Shown: positions 35,526 through 44,438 of the stretch, piece by piece | Layout: every line of letters starts with the position of its first letter | How positions within the stretch are numbered: the stretch's first letter is position 1 | Assembly (NCBI GenBank): GCA_045119215.1 | Contig: JBGVDD010000154.1 | Location: 1-64,000 of the forward strand | DNA: 64,000 bases | From: RUG11237 sp045119215 | Lineage (GTDB): Bacteria > Bacillota > Clostridia > Lachnospirales > Lachnospiraceae | Direction of reading: 5' to 3' | Program-made: the position numbers and the translations under genes | Notes under the pieces: generated by a model | The model's input: only the letters and a program-made list of their open reading frames with translations | The model's database searches: none | Told to the model about the DNA's origin: nothing

Positions 35526-37251
35526 ATACTGTACCCAAAACATCCACGTAAGTAATCTCGCTTAATTCTTCAATCGTAGGCTCTGGGAGCACAATGATCC
35601 TATTTGCCTGATTGGTAATAATCTTTTCAAATACATTACGAATCCCTCTGGCATTTCCAAACACTTGTTTTTGCTCTTTTGTCATTTCAGACAGCATTTT
35701 TTTCATGTGTTCCAAAGCATCTTCATTAAATTCCATAGCCGATTTTTTTCCCATCTGAACTAAAATATCAAGTAATTCTTCATTGGAATAATCCTTAAAT
35801 TCAATAAACTTGTTAAATCTGGACACCAATCCTGTATTGGATTTTAAGAATTCCTTCATTTCCTCTGTGTAGCCAGCCACAATCACCACCAAATCATTTC
35901 GGTTATCTTCCATCAGCTTGACCAAAGTATCAATGGCCTCTGTGCCAAAGTCCGCACCCAGACCATCGTGACTGCTAAGGGAGTAAGCTTCATCTATAAA
36001 CAAAACACCGCCTTTTGCCTTCTCAACCACCTCTGTTACCTTCATGGCTGTTTGTCCAATATACCCGGCTACCAGTCCGGCTCTGTCTGTTTCTATAAAA
36101 TTTCCCTTGGATAAAATTCCAAGTTCCTTATAGATTCCTGCAATAATTCTTGCCACTGTAGTTTTCCCTGTGCCTGGATTTCCTGTAAATACCATATGGT
36201 AGGACATTTCCATCTGTGGCATATTATGCTGTTCCCTCATTTTTCGAACCTTAATCAAATTTACCAAAGACTGCATCTCGCTTTTTACGTTTTCCAGCCC
36301 AATCAGGTCATTCAACTCCTGCATCAGTTTCTCCAAGGCAGCGGCTCGCTTTGCTGCTTTTACTTCTTCCATTTCTTTTTTTGCTTTTTGAGCAGCTTGT
36401 GCTATTTCTTCCTCCGATAGCACTCTTTCCTTTCGGAGGGGGATAGTCTGTTCCCTAACTACCTCTGTTTCCACTTCTTCCTCAGAATCTTCGAAAATCA
36501 CCTCCTGAAGTTCCATTTCCACTTTTTCTTCCTCTTGAAGTTCAAAACTTTCGTCGTTTTCCATTTCCTCTAATTGTTTAGCTTCCTCCAAAGCAATCCT
36601 GTTGGCCTCCCGCTGCCTTTCCTCTTTCCTCTTTTTCATTTGAGCTTTGGACGCCTTTTCATCAAATAGATGACCTCTTTCAAATTGCTCACTGCAAATC
36701 TTACGGAACATGTATTTTTCATCTATTTCTTTTAGATACAGCAAGTCCGACGTCACAAAAGCCTGTACCGATTTAAAATAAGCACGTATGTAGCTTGCAG
36801 CCGCATTTCCCTTCTCCTGGTTCAAATAAGCCATTGCCATGAATATATTCAATAAAGTCTCAGTAAACATTTCTGCTAAATTTGTTTCACTGCGACTATC
36901 CTTCAATGAACACAACTGCATTAAGATTGGTGGCGAGGCTATCATTTTTTCTGCCTGGGCAATAGATTCCTCCAGAATTGGACCTTCCTCCGGTATGGAC
37001 AGCATATTCCTATCCGTCACACAGAGTAAAAATTTTCTTTCTTCCTCTGTCATCCTATTATTGTACACCGGATATAACAGCAAAAAAGACTGAACATACA
37101 AATCTAAAGCTTCACTAATAGTATACTTTAATAATTTTTCCGGTTCCTCCCAATACCCTTCCACTTCAAGAACTTTGCAATGATAAAGTAATGTATTGTA
37201 GTTTTCTTTCGCAATGGAAAATAACTGTTCGTTTGTGTATGCTTGTACCAT
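35524..37251 (-). CDS. CbbX/SpoVK-like AAA ATPase with a large unassigned N-terminal domain
   Basis: A 575-aa protein. The C-terminal 270 residues are an AAA domain of the CbbX/SpoVK type, with DLIGLENVKSEMQSLV, Walker A GNPGTGKTTVAR, Walker B VLFIDEAYSL, and sensor/Arg-finger segments (VIVAGYTEEM, FGNARGIRNVFE). The N-terminal 200 residues are helical without a recognised motif. A highly acidic/basic coiled region joins them (about 215-310). SpoVK functions in spores in Bacillus, but many Clostridia carry several of these. The function is not assignable. The start is chosen from a GGGGAAG site. Confidence 0.82.
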   Translation of the reverse strand: MVQAYTNEQLFSIAKENYNTLLYHCKVLEVEGYWEEPEKLLKYTISEALDLYVQSFLLLYPVYNNRMTEEERKFLLCVTDRNMLSIPEEGPILEESIAQAEKMIASPPILMQLCSLKDSRSETNLAEMFTETLLNIFMAMAYLNQEKGNAAASYIRAYFKSVQAFVTSDLLYLKEIDEKYMFRKICSEQFERGHLFDEKASKAQMKKRKEERQREANRIALEEAKQLEEMENDESFELQEEEKVEMELQEVIFEDSEEEVETEVVREQTIPLRKERVLSEEEIAQAAQKAKKEMEEVKAAKRAAALEKLMQELNDLIGLENVKSEMQSLVNLIKVRKMREQHNMPQMEMSYHMVFTGNPGTGKTTVARIIAGIYKELGILSKGNFIETDRAGLVAGYIGQTAMKVTEVVEKAKGGVLFIDEAYSLSSHDGLGADFGTEAIDTLVKLMEDNRNDLVVIVAGYTEEMKEFLKSNTGLVSRFNKFIEFKDYSNEELLDILVQMGKKSAMEFNEDALEHMKKMLSEMTKEQKQVFGNARGIRNVFEKIITNQANRIIVLPEPTIEELSEITYVDVLGTV

Positions 37252-37294
37252 AAATCTTCCCCTTTCAAAATATATACGCAATATTCATATCTAC

Positions 37295-37303
37295 ATTATA
37301 TCA
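37295..37303 (-). promoter_or_regulatory. Extended -10 promoter element before the AAA gene
   Basis: TGATATAAT on the minus strand, about 44 bp upstream of the ATG; no good -35 box is seen. Confidence 0.4.
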
Positions 37304-37333
37304 CATCTATTGTAAAAAAACATTCATTATTCA

Positions 37334-39397
37334 TTATAAGTTTATAGATGTGCCACCAGTTTCTCCATCATTCAAATAACGTGTGAGACATTTTTTCAAC
37401 TCCCAATATTCTGGCTGTTCTAACACTCCCTTATTCTCACATATCTCACCAGCCATATCTGCTGCCGCCTGTAAAATCGAAGCGTCGGTAAATATATCTC
37501 CAATTTTAAATTCCAAAAGTCCACTTTGGCGAAATCCAAACAGGTCTCCCGGCCCCCTGAGTTTCAAATCTTCTGAGGAAATATAAAATCCATCGTTAGA
37601 CTTATTTAGAATTTCCAAACGCTTTTTTGTCTCCTTTTTTTCGGTTCCACTGACAAAAATACAATAAGACTGGGCAGCTCCTCTTCCTACTCTTCCCCTA
37701 AGCTGATGCAGCTGGGCAAGGCCAAATAGTTCTGCATTTTCCACCATCATTACCGTTGCATTGGGTACGTTCACCCCTACTTCCACTACCGTAGTAGATA
37801 CCAACACCTGAATCTGATTGGCTGCAAACCGTTCCATAATATCGTTTTTCGCTCCCGGCTTCATTTTCCCATGCAGACATTCCACATGAATATCCTTTGG
37901 AAGAACCTCTCTTAATTTTTCTTCATATTCAACCACATTCTCTGCTTCTTTTCCCTCGGTCTCTTCCACCATAGGACAAATCACATAAGCCTGATGTCCA
38001 GCTCGGATTTCTCTTTCTATAAATTCGTAAGCCTTTTGACGGTAGGAAGTTCCAACCACGCAGTTTTTGATAGGAATTCTATTGGCTGGAAGTTCATCAA
38101 TCACAGAGATATCCAAATCACCATAGATGATAATCGCCAGGGTTCTTGGAATAGGAGTGGCACTCATAACAAGGACATGAGGATTATTTCCCTTTTCCAT
38201 CAACATTTCCCTCTGCCGCACACCAAAGCGATGCTGTTCATCTGTAATTACCAAAGCCAGATTATCAAAATGTACACTTTCCTGGAACAATGTATGGGTT
38301 CCAATGACGATATTTATCATTCCTATTTCTATCCGTTCTTTTGCCGTTCTTTTTTGTTTTGCTGTCATGGAGCCTGTAAGCAGAATTGGACTGATATCCA
38401 GATGATATTCTTCTCTTAAGTGTTCAAAATACTCATAGTGCTGCTTTGCCAAAACTTCTGTAGGTGCCATCATAGCTGACTGATATCCATTTTCTGCCGC
38501 CAAACACATAGCAAGGGCCGCAACAATAGTTTTTCCCGAACCCACATCTCCCTGAATCAACCGATTCATTACATACTCTGAGCGCAGATTATTTTTCACA
38601 TCCTCATACGCTCTTTTTTGTGCGTTTGTCAATTGAAATGGCAAATGCTCTAACAAAAAATTCGTCATAGTATCCTTTGAGAAATCAAATTCATTCCTAA
38701 TTTTTTCTGTACTCTCTTTTAACAAGCGAAGAGACAATACAAAGAAAAAGAACTCATCAAATACCAATCGTTTTCTCGCATAAACCAGGTCATCAAATTT
38801 CTTTGGAAAATGGATTGTGGAAACTGCATAATTGTATTCTGCCAATTCATACTCTTTTCGAATGCCTATGGGCAGGTATTCTTTCTTTAACATACCACTG
38901 TCAATCACCTGTTTTACCGCTTTGGTAATTGCATTGTTGGTCAAACCTTTTGTCAGAGGATAAACCGGAAGAAGCTGTCCTTGCTTTTTTTCATATTCTT
39001 CTAAAGTAAACACCTCTGGCTGCTCCATAGTCAATCGTCCATTTTTAATAAAGGGAATCCCTCTCACAATCACCTGCCCCGAAGATAACTTATTTCTCAA
39101 AAACGGCATATTAAACCACGTAAGAAAAATTGAGTTTTCGCTGTCACCACCTACAGCGTTTAAAATTTGAAGGTTCCTTACTTTTTTGACTCCCTCTATT
39201 TTCTTTATCGATAATCGAATACTTTGAAGGGTATCCCTTTCTACCATTCGAACACCAACAGGCATATCATAGCTTTCATAATCTCTAGGATAATGTCTCA
39301 TTAAATCCTCAATGGTGTATATGTTTAGCTTATGAAATAAAGCTGCGCTTTTCTCCCCAATTCCTTTTAATGACGTAATATCATCTGTTATGTTCAT
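37334..39397 (-). CDS. recG: ATP-dependent DNA helicase RecG
   Basis: Branch-migration helicase acting at stalled forks. The 687-aa protein has an N-terminal wedge/OB domain, Walker A GDVGSGKTIVAALA, the DEQHRFGVRQR box, TATPIPRTLA motif and the C-terminal QLHQLRGRVGRG. An AAATATT spacer and a GGAG site support the ATG of MNITDDI; an in-frame extension of seven codons is possible. It follows the fakA-like gene by 105 bp, as in Bacillus (yloU-yloV-recG order). Confidence 0.96.
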   Translation of the reverse strand: MNITDDITSLKGIGEKSAALFHKLNIYTIEDLMRHYPRDYESYDMPVGVRMVERDTLQSIRLSIKKIEGVKKVRNLQILNAVGGDSENSIFLTWFNMPFLRNKLSSGQVIVRGIPFIKNGRLTMEQPEVFTLEEYEKKQGQLLPVYPLTKGLTNNAITKAVKQVIDSGMLKKEYLPIGIRKEYELAEYNYAVSTIHFPKKFDDLVYARKRLVFDEFFFFVLSLRLLKESTEKIRNEFDFSKDTMTNFLLEHLPFQLTNAQKRAYEDVKNNLRSEYVMNRLIQGDVGSGKTIVAALAMCLAAENGYQSAMMAPTEVLAKQHYEYFEHLREEYHLDISPILLTGSMTAKQKRTAKERIEIGMINIVIGTHTLFQESVHFDNLALVITDEQHRFGVRQREMLMEKGNNPHVLVMSATPIPRTLAIIIYGDLDISVIDELPANRIPIKNCVVGTSYRQKAYEFIEREIRAGHQAYVICPMVEETEGKEAENVVEYEEKLREVLPKDIHVECLHGKMKPGAKNDIMERFAANQIQVLVSTTVVEVGVNVPNATVMMVENAELFGLAQLHQLRGRVGRGAAQSYCIFVSGTEKKETKKRLEILNKSNDGFYISSEDLKLRGPGDLFGFRQSGLLEFKIGDIFTDASILQAAADMAGEICENKGVLEQPEYWELKKCLTRYLNDGETGGTSINL

Positions 39398-39502
39398 AAT
39401 ATTTTCTCCATGATACAAGCAAAGCCACCCTTATTCTAAGAATGGCTTTCTTTTTGTTCCTACATATTCTTTATTTATCACTGCAAAATTGCCATACAGC
39501 AA

Positions 39503-41173
39503 CTATTCTACTGAAATTACATAATAGTAAATTGGCTGTCCACCCATTTGTACTTCCACTTCCATTTCAGGATAGGTTTCTTCCACATAATCTGCAATTT
39601 CCATAGCCTGTTCTTCTGTTGCCTCTGCCCCATAATAAATGCTGAGTAATTCCGACTCCTGGTCAATTAGTTTATCAATCATTTTTTTTGTAGTATCCTG
39701 CAAATCCTGTCCTACTGTCAAGATAGAACCATCCCCGATTCCCATGATATCTCCCTGCTTGATTTCATGTCCATCAATGCTAGTTTCACGAACTGCATAG
39801 GTGACCTGTCCTGTCTTTACCCCTGTGATTTCTTCCTTCATGGTTTCCAGATTATCATCAATGGATTTCTCTGGCACATAATTAATGACTGCGGTAATCC
39901 CCTGAGGAACTGTCTTCGTTGGAACCACAATAATTCTCTTATCTTCCACCAGGTATGTGGCCTGTTCTGCTGCAAGTATAATATTCTTATTATTTGGCAA
40001 AATAAAGATATTTTTTGCATTTACCTTTTCAATGGCATTTAACATATCCTCAGTACTCGGATTCATGGTCTGACCGCCTTCAATAATATAATCAATCCCT
40101 AAATCCTTAAAAATCTGATTCATGCCCTCTCCGATGGAAACAGCAATAAAGCCTACCTCCTTTATTTCTTCCACTTGAGAATTTTGGTCGTTATTTTGTA
40201 ACTGCTCTGCTACAAGTTTTTCAGAATCTTTAATCACTCTCTCCTGATGCTCCAACCGCATATTATCAATCTTCATATTACTTAAGGAACCATAAGTCAA
40301 TGCTTTCTGAATGGCAAGACCAGGATCATTGGTATGCACGTGTACCTTTACAATATCATCCAGAGAAACACACACAATAGAATCCCCAATAGAAGATAAA
40401 TAATCCTTAAATCTTCCTTCTTCTCTCACATCAAATTCTTTTTCCAACATAATAATAAACTCTGTACAGTAGCCGAATTTAATATCATCTGTGGCTACCC
40501 CTGTGTTGACATTCGCTTTCACAGCAGCTGCACCTTCAATAGTCAAGTCTAACTCTTTTCCCAAAAATGCATCAAAAGCTCCCTTCAACACCTGCATCAG
40601 ACCCTGTCCTCCAGAATCTACTACACCCGCTTCTTTTAGCACTGGCAACATTTCCGGTGTCTGACTCAAGGTGTAATCAGCATGCTTAATCACCTCAAAA
40701 ATAAATTCCTCCAAGTCATCGGTACGCTCTGCCATCTCTATAGCCTTATCTGCTGCCGACTTGGCAACAGTAAGAATGGTTCCTTCTTTTGGCTTCATTA
40801 CTGCTTTATACGCAGTTTCCACGGCTTTTTGTGTGGCCTTTGCCAATCCCTTCGCGTCTATGACATCATATTCACTTACACATTTTGTAAATCCTCTGAA
40901 AAGCTGTGATAAAATAACTCCTGAATTTCCTCTTGCCCCTCTGAGGGACCCAGTAGAAATTGCTCTTGCAAGTTCCTGCATTGTTGGATTAGTTAATGCG
41001 GAGACCTCCTTTGCAGCCGCCATAATCGTCATAGTCATATTTGTACCAGTATCACCATCTGGCACCGGGAAGACATTCAGCTCATTAATCCATTCCTTCT
41101 TAGCTTCAAGATTCTTCGCTCCTGCCAGGAACATTTTAGACAGCATCTGTGCATCGATTTGTTTCATATTCAC
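39503..41173 (-). CDS. fakA: DAK2/DegV-type protein YloV, FakA-like fatty acid kinase ATP-binding subunit
   Basis: FakA phosphorylates fatty acids bound to FakB/DegV proteins. The 556-aa protein has the DhaL/DAK2 kinase domain (about 1-195, Mg-ATP motif DGDTGTNM) and a middle/C-terminal DAK1-DegV-like part (about 280-556, with GDGSIL). Next to asp23, as in Bacillus yloU-yloV. The start is taken as GTG (7 nt from AGGAGG); an ATG two codons later or a TTG one codon earlier is also open. No FakB gene is in the window. Confidence 0.87.
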   Translation of the reverse strand: MNMKQIDAQMLSKMFLAGAKNLEAKKEWINELNVFPVPDGDTGTNMTMTIMAAAKEVSALTNPTMQELARAISTGSLRGARGNSGVILSQLFRGFTKCVSEYDVIDAKGLAKATQKAVETAYKAVMKPKEGTILTVAKSAADKAIEMAERTDDLEEFIFEVIKHADYTLSQTPEMLPVLKEAGVVDSGGQGLMQVLKGAFDAFLGKELDLTIEGAAAVKANVNTGVATDDIKFGYCTEFIIMLEKEFDVREEGRFKDYLSSIGDSIVCVSLDDIVKVHVHTNDPGLAIQKALTYGSLSNMKIDNMRLEHQERVIKDSEKLVAEQLQNNDQNSQVEEIKEVGFIAVSIGEGMNQIFKDLGIDYIIEGGQTMNPSTEDMLNAIEKVNAKNIFILPNNKNIILAAEQATYLVEDKRIIVVPTKTVPQGITAVINYVPEKSIDDNLETMKEEITGVKTGQVTYAVRETSIDGHEIKQGDIMGIGDGSILTVGQDLQDTTKKMIDKLIDQESELLSIYYGAEATEEQAMEIADYVEETYPEMEVEVQMGGQPIYYYVISVE

Positions 41174-41185
41174 CAAAATTCCTCC

Positions 41186-41545
41186 TTAATCAATCACTCT
41201 GACACCAACAACGTGAATATTAATCTTATCTAATTCCATCCCTGTAAATTCTTCCACCTTGTACTTTACACTATCCATTAAATTATCCGCCACTGCATTA
41301 ATACTTACACCGTAAGCTACAATCACATGAAAATCAATGGAAATTTTTTTCTCTTCATCTACAGACACCTGGATTCCGTTGGTCAAAGATTCCTTATTCA
41401 ATAATTTAAACAATCCGTCCTTTACACTTAAGGCTGCCATTCCCACAATGCCAAAGCATTCTACCGCCACAGAACCGGCATACTTTGCTATTACATTATT
41501 GTCAACCAATACATCTCCCAGCCCTGTATTTATATGTGCTTTCAT
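41186..41545 (-). CDS. Asp23/Gls24 family envelope-stress protein (YloU-like)
   Basis: A 119-aa small protein of the Asp23/Gls24 family. NTGLGDVLVDNNVIAKYAG at the N-terminus and DFHVIVAYGVSINAVADNLMDSVKYKVEEFTG near residues 70-100 match the family (quoted only in part). It lies 12 bp upstream of the fakA-like gene and is divergent from rpmB, the conserved Firmicute arrangement. Confidence 0.9.
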   Translation of the reverse strand: MKAHINTGLGDVLVDNNVIAKYAGSVAVECFGIVGMAALSVKDGLFKLLNKESLTNGIQVSVDEEKKISIDFHVIVAYGVSINAVADNLMDSVKYKVEEFTGMELDKINIHVVGVRVID

Positions 41546-41684
41546 ACCAATACCTCCCTATTTTCTTTTATTCTCAAACATACGTACAATCATATATAGT
41601 ATACCCTTTTTCCCTAAAAAAAGAAATAGAATTTTTTTGAAAATAGCAAAATACATTATTTTTTATGAAAATTAATTATTTTTC

Positions 41685-41713
41685 TTGCATTATTGTGTAT
41701 TTTCTGATAGAAT
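41685..41713 (+). promoter_or_regulatory. Sigma-A promoter of rpmB
   Basis: TTGCAT (41685-41690), 17 bp, TAGAAT (41708-41713) on the plus strand. Confidence 0.75.
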
Positions 41714-41723
41714 GTTCATGTTG

Positions 41724-41759
41724 TGAGCCTAAGTGGGCTCAAAAAAGTTCAATTTAGGC
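41724..41759 (+). promoter_or_regulatory. Leader with two mutually exclusive stems before rpmB
   Basis: TGAGCC (41724-41729) can pair with GGCTCA (41736-41741), or GCCTAA (41727-41732) can pair with TTAGGC (41754-41759). The two share bases 41727-41729. It starts at about the predicted transcription start and ends before the AGGAGG site. It may be an r-protein feedback element; it is not a class I recognise. Confidence 0.42.
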
Positions 41760-41785
41760 CAATAGAATCAAGGAGGTGCAAAGTC

Positions 41786-41971
41786 ATGGCAAAGTGTGCA
41801 GTATGTCAGAAAGGTGCTCATTTTGGAAACAATGTGAGCCATTCTCATAGAAGATCAAATAGAATTTGGAACTCAAACGTAAAGTCTGTAAGAGTTAAGG
41901 TTAACGGTGCCGCTCAGAGAATGTACGTATGTACTTCTTGTTTACGTTCCGGAAAAGTTGAAAGAGCTTAA
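41786..41971 (+). CDS. rpmB: Ribosomal protein L28, zinc-binding type
   Basis: Large-subunit protein of 61 aa, with MAKCAVCQKGAHFGNNVSHS. Four cysteines at residues 4, 7, 49 and 52 make a CxxC-CxxC zinc ribbon, so this is the C+ paralogue. Organisms with both types often switch to a zinc-free L28 under zinc shortage; no second copy is visible in the window. An ideal AGGAGG site precedes the ATG. It is transcribed alone from a strong promoter and ends in a terminator. Confidence 0.96.
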   Translation: MAKCAVCQKGAHFGNNVSHSHRRSNRIWNSNVKSVRVKVNGAAQRMYVCTSCLRSGKVERA

Positions 41972-42020
41972 GCTTTTTATCTTTTATCAGTTTCAGTTCG
42001 AAACATCAAACATTGAGATA

Positions 42021-42050
42021 AAAAAAGACCTGATTTTCAGGTCTTTTTTT
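42021..42050. terminator. Bidirectional intrinsic terminator between rpmB and ytfJ
   Basis: A long A-run, GACCTGA (42027-42033), 3-nt loop, TCAGGTC (42037-42043) and a T-run (42044-42050). It serves rpmB and the convergent ytfJ. Confidence 0.88.
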
Positions 42051-42069
42051 CATTCACAATTCACAAGAA

Positions 42070-42450
42070 TTACACCATTTCCTCTATGGTCTTGTCTACT
42101 TCTGGATTGCTCTCCATCTTTCCTTCTTTTCCAGTAAACTTATTGATTACGTCTGGAACCATATCCAAAATCTTTGTAACTGCATCTTGGTTTTTCACAT
42201 TTACAAGCTTAGTCTGTCCATTTTGAATCACAAGCACTGCGCTAGGGGACATTTTTCCACCCATACCACCGGTACCCTTATTTTTCTTGTCCTCCTGAAA
42301 TGCACCTGCCGCCACACCAAAAGTAACATCCACCAGGGGTAAAATAATGGTATCCCCTACTGTCACTGCATCTCCAACTACTGTCTTAGAGGAAATAAAA
42401 CTATCCATCCCCTTAAATAAACTTTCTACCGTTGTACTAAATTCTGACAT
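42070..42450 (-). CDS. ytfJ: GerW/YtfJ-family sporulation protein
   Basis: A 126-aa member of the spore YtfJ (GerW) family, needed for normal germination in Bacillus. Family features: TTVESLFKGMD at the N-terminus, the VGDAVTVGDTIILPLVDV segment, a Gly-rich stretch (GTGGMGGKMSPSAVLVI), and a DMVPDVINKF end. It lies 21 bp downstream of the ytfI-like gene, the Bacillus order. Confidence 0.92.
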   Translation of the reverse strand: MSEFSTTVESLFKGMDSFISSKTVVGDAVTVGDTIILPLVDVTFGVAAGAFQEDKKNKGTGGMGGKMSPSAVLVIQNGQTKLVNVKNQDAVTKILDMVPDVINKFTGKEGKMESNPEVDKTIEEMV

Positions 42451-42471
42451 TTCTGCTCCTCCTTTTAATTG

Positions 42472-43419
42472 CTATTCAAATTTTTTATAGATTTCTTTTA
42501 TCATATCATTTTGGTAACACCTATATACCAATAGAACAATAACATACAATGGAATTTTTCCTTTGACACAACCACTTGCCTCAAGTAAGACATTATCAAA
42601 ATCCGGATAAATTCTCCATCGTCCTGGCAGGAAAGTCCTTACAACACTTAACGCTGCCAATATCTCCCCTGTAGTTCCAGGATCACCTGTCCCATATTTT
42701 GCCTCTATCATACACTTTTTCGGCGCTATTTTTCTAAAAAGATACTTTCTTTGTTCATTTAAAAAGGACAAAGTATCTCTAAATTCCTTACTTTGTATAA
42801 AATCAAAAAATCCTTCTACACTAGATAGCGCTTTTTTTATATTCTGCCACATCTTTTTGATTTTTTTAACGATTCCATCAATTCTCTCTACAATACCATG
42901 AAACAACTGGCCAATTCGTTTAAAAAATCCCAATTCCTTTTCTGCATCCTGTATCTGACTTATATTCTTTGCTGATCCGTTAGGCGACATAACACTAGGC
43001 ATCTTTTTATCTTCCATAGTATCTGTTTCCATCACATTTATCTCTTTTTTCTTCTTATCATCTGATTTTTTCTCTTTAGAGGATACTTTCTTTTCATTAT
43101 TCCCTGTCTCAATTTTTTTTATCTTCTTTTTCTTCTTTTTCTCCTTTCTTACCTTTTCTTCTTTGGGATAAATCTTAAAAAAAACTAAATATATTCTATA
43201 CAAAAATCCCGTATTTTCCTGATAAATCCCCCGAAACCTTACCAGTCCAAAAAGCCACCGGATAATAACTTTTCCTCTTATCTCATCTTTGATTTCTCCT
43301 TGCAAGCAATAAGATACAGGATAAAATAATACACAAATTCCCAGCATCAAAATTATTATGAGCAAAAGAAGCAACAAGATTCCCAGGATTTTCAAAACTC
43401 CCAATATAATTCCTAACAT
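42472..43419 (-). CDS. ytfI: DUF2953 domain protein (YtfI-like)
   Basis: A 315-aa membrane-anchored protein. An N-terminal hydrophobic segment is at about residues 3-35. A very Lys/Glu-rich linker with runs of lysine (about 90-140) follows. The C-terminal half matches DUF2953, with ALSVVRTFLPGRWRIYPDF and LEASGCVKGKIPLYVIVL. The role is unknown, but the pairing with ytfJ is conserved and suggests a spore link. It overlaps the upstream hypothetical gene by 7 bp. Confidence 0.85.
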   Translation of the reverse strand: MLGIILGVLKILGILLLLLLIIILMLGICVLFYPVSYCLQGEIKDEIRGKVIIRWLFGLVRFRGIYQENTGFLYRIYLVFFKIYPKEEKVRKEKKKKKKIKKIETGNNEKKVSSKEKKSDDKKKKEINVMETDTMEDKKMPSVMSPNGSAKNISQIQDAEKELGFFKRIGQLFHGIVERIDGIVKKIKKMWQNIKKALSSVEGFFDFIQSKEFRDTLSFLNEQRKYLFRKIAPKKCMIEAKYGTGDPGTTGEILAALSVVRTFLPGRWRIYPDFDNVLLEASGCVKGKIPLYVIVLLVYRCYQNDMIKEIYKKFE

Positions 43420-43742
43420 TTCAACTCTCTCTCAAAATATTCTCTTATATTTTTTTCCTGTTTTTTTATCATTATATCATTTACCATCCGCTCTACTAGT
43501 CCCAATGCCTCCTCATATCCCACAGCAATTCCTACCACATATGTAGTCACCTTATTATAGTGTTTTTGTAAAAATTCCGAAGAATTAATAATTTCCAACT
43601 GATTATGACCACTTTGTGGCAGAGTAATTAAATATATGTTCAGCATTCCTGCTTTGTGACCAATCTTCCACACTATTTTTTTCTTAATCTTTTGGGCAGA
43701 TGGAGATACATACATATTTTTACACCATTCTATCCGTTTCAT
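43413..43742 (-). CDS. Small conserved hypothetical protein
   Basis: I do not recognise a family. The 109-aa protein is basic at its N-terminus, has a middle part with STxYIDENS-like beta features (NIYLITLPQSGHNQLEIINS) and ends in a helix rich in Lys/Glu. No signal peptide or transmembrane helix is obvious. A GGAG site precedes the ATG. It overlaps the start of the ytfI-like gene, so the three (this, ytfI, ytfJ) form one operon. Confidence 0.7.
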   Translation of the reverse strand: MKRIEWCKNMYVSPSAQKIKKKIVWKIGHKAGMLNIYLITLPQSGHNQLEIINSSEFLQKHYNKVTTYVVGIAVGYEEALGLVERMVNDIMIKKQEKNIREYFERELKC

Positions 43743-43764
43743 TCATCCACTCCATGAATAGATT

Positions 43765-43785
43765 GACCGAGCATTTTGCCCGGTC
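43765..43785 (-). terminator. Possible terminator after the Nudix gene
   Basis: An 8-bp stem (43765-43772 with 43778-43785, one G-U pair on the minus strand) and a 5-nt loop; the following bases are only weakly T-rich. Confidence 0.35.
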
Positions 43786-43815
43786 TTACTTTACACTTCG
43801 ATACATTCCTCTGTT

Positions 43816-44268
43816 CTAAAAGTACTTTTTGCTTCCCCATAAATTACATCGTCTTAGCTCAAGATACTCGTTATAAGCACTTTCTAGAATCTGTTTTTCA
43901 TTGGAAAACTTTAACAAATGGTATGCCTCATGATATTTATAGTATCCTGAGTCCTCAAAAAATTCTTCCCGTTGTGGTTTGCTGTAATAACTGTCCGCCA
44001 TCATCAGGTACCAATGAACTTCTTTCTCAACCACATCTTCCGGAACATTAAAGGAATACTGACTTTTTCCTACATACTTGATAATCTGAGCACGTACACC
44101 TGTCTCCTCTAAAACTTCCCTTGTGGCTGTATCCTTATATTCCTCACCTTGTTCTACAGTTCCCTTTGGCAATACCCAGCCTTCATACTTATTTTTAAAA
44201 TTTTTATACAACAATAAAATTTTTCCTCTAAATATGACCACACCACCACAGCTCGTTGCTTCTATCAT
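43816..44268 (-). CDS. Nudix hydrolase
   Basis: A 150-aa protein with a complete Nudix box (Gly36, Glu42, Arg50-EVLEETGV), so it hydrolyses a nucleoside diphosphate linked to some other group. The substrate cannot be read from sequence; MutT-like, Ap4A or sugar-nucleotide uses are all possible. It has its own strong promoter (44351-44379) and an AGGAGG site. Confidence 0.92.
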   Translation of the reverse strand: MIEATSCGGVVIFRGKILLLYKNFKNKYEGWVLPKGTVEQGEEYKDTATREVLEETGVRAQIIKYVGKSQYSFNVPEDVVEKEVHWYLMMADSYYSKPQREEFFEDSGYYKYHEAYHLLKFSNEKQILESAYNEYLELRRCNLWGSKKYF

Positions 44269-44350
44269 TGCAATTCCTCCTGTTTCTCTAGCGTTTCCGC
44301 CACTGGTGTGTCCTCTTGACGTGCTTTAATTGCACTGAAAGACTGTCCTA

Positions 44351-44379
44351 AGTATACCCCTTTTTCAGATTCCAGTCAA
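44351..44379 (-). promoter_or_regulatory. Sigma-A promoter of the Nudix gene
   Basis: TTGACT (44374-44379), 17 bp, TATACT (44351-44356) on the minus strand, about 83 bp upstream of the ATG. Confidence 0.78.
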
Positions 44380-44397
44380 CCACCAAGAAAAACTATT

Positions 44398-44419
44398 ATT
44401 GTATCTGTACAGTAACAAT
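44398..44419. repeat. Imperfect palindrome related to GTTACTGTACA family
   Basis: Minus-strand ATTGTTACTGTACAG then ATACAAT, an inverted repeat with a CTGTACAG core and one 2-bp mismatch on each side. It lies between the penicillin-binding protein gene stop and the Nudix promoter and may end the pbp transcript. Confidence 0.5.
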
Positions 44420-44438
44420 TATCTATTATCTTAAATAA

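Noticed and set aside
39421..39449. Hairpin AAAGCCA...TGGCTTT between the fakA-like gene and recG as a terminator
   Set aside because: The T-run follows on the plus strand, opposite to the direction of both genes, so it would not end their transcript.
41546..41620. A promoter for asp23-fakA on the minus strand (TATACT box)
   Set aside because: Only a plausible -10 is present; no -35 box at 16-18 bp, so I do not list it as a feature.
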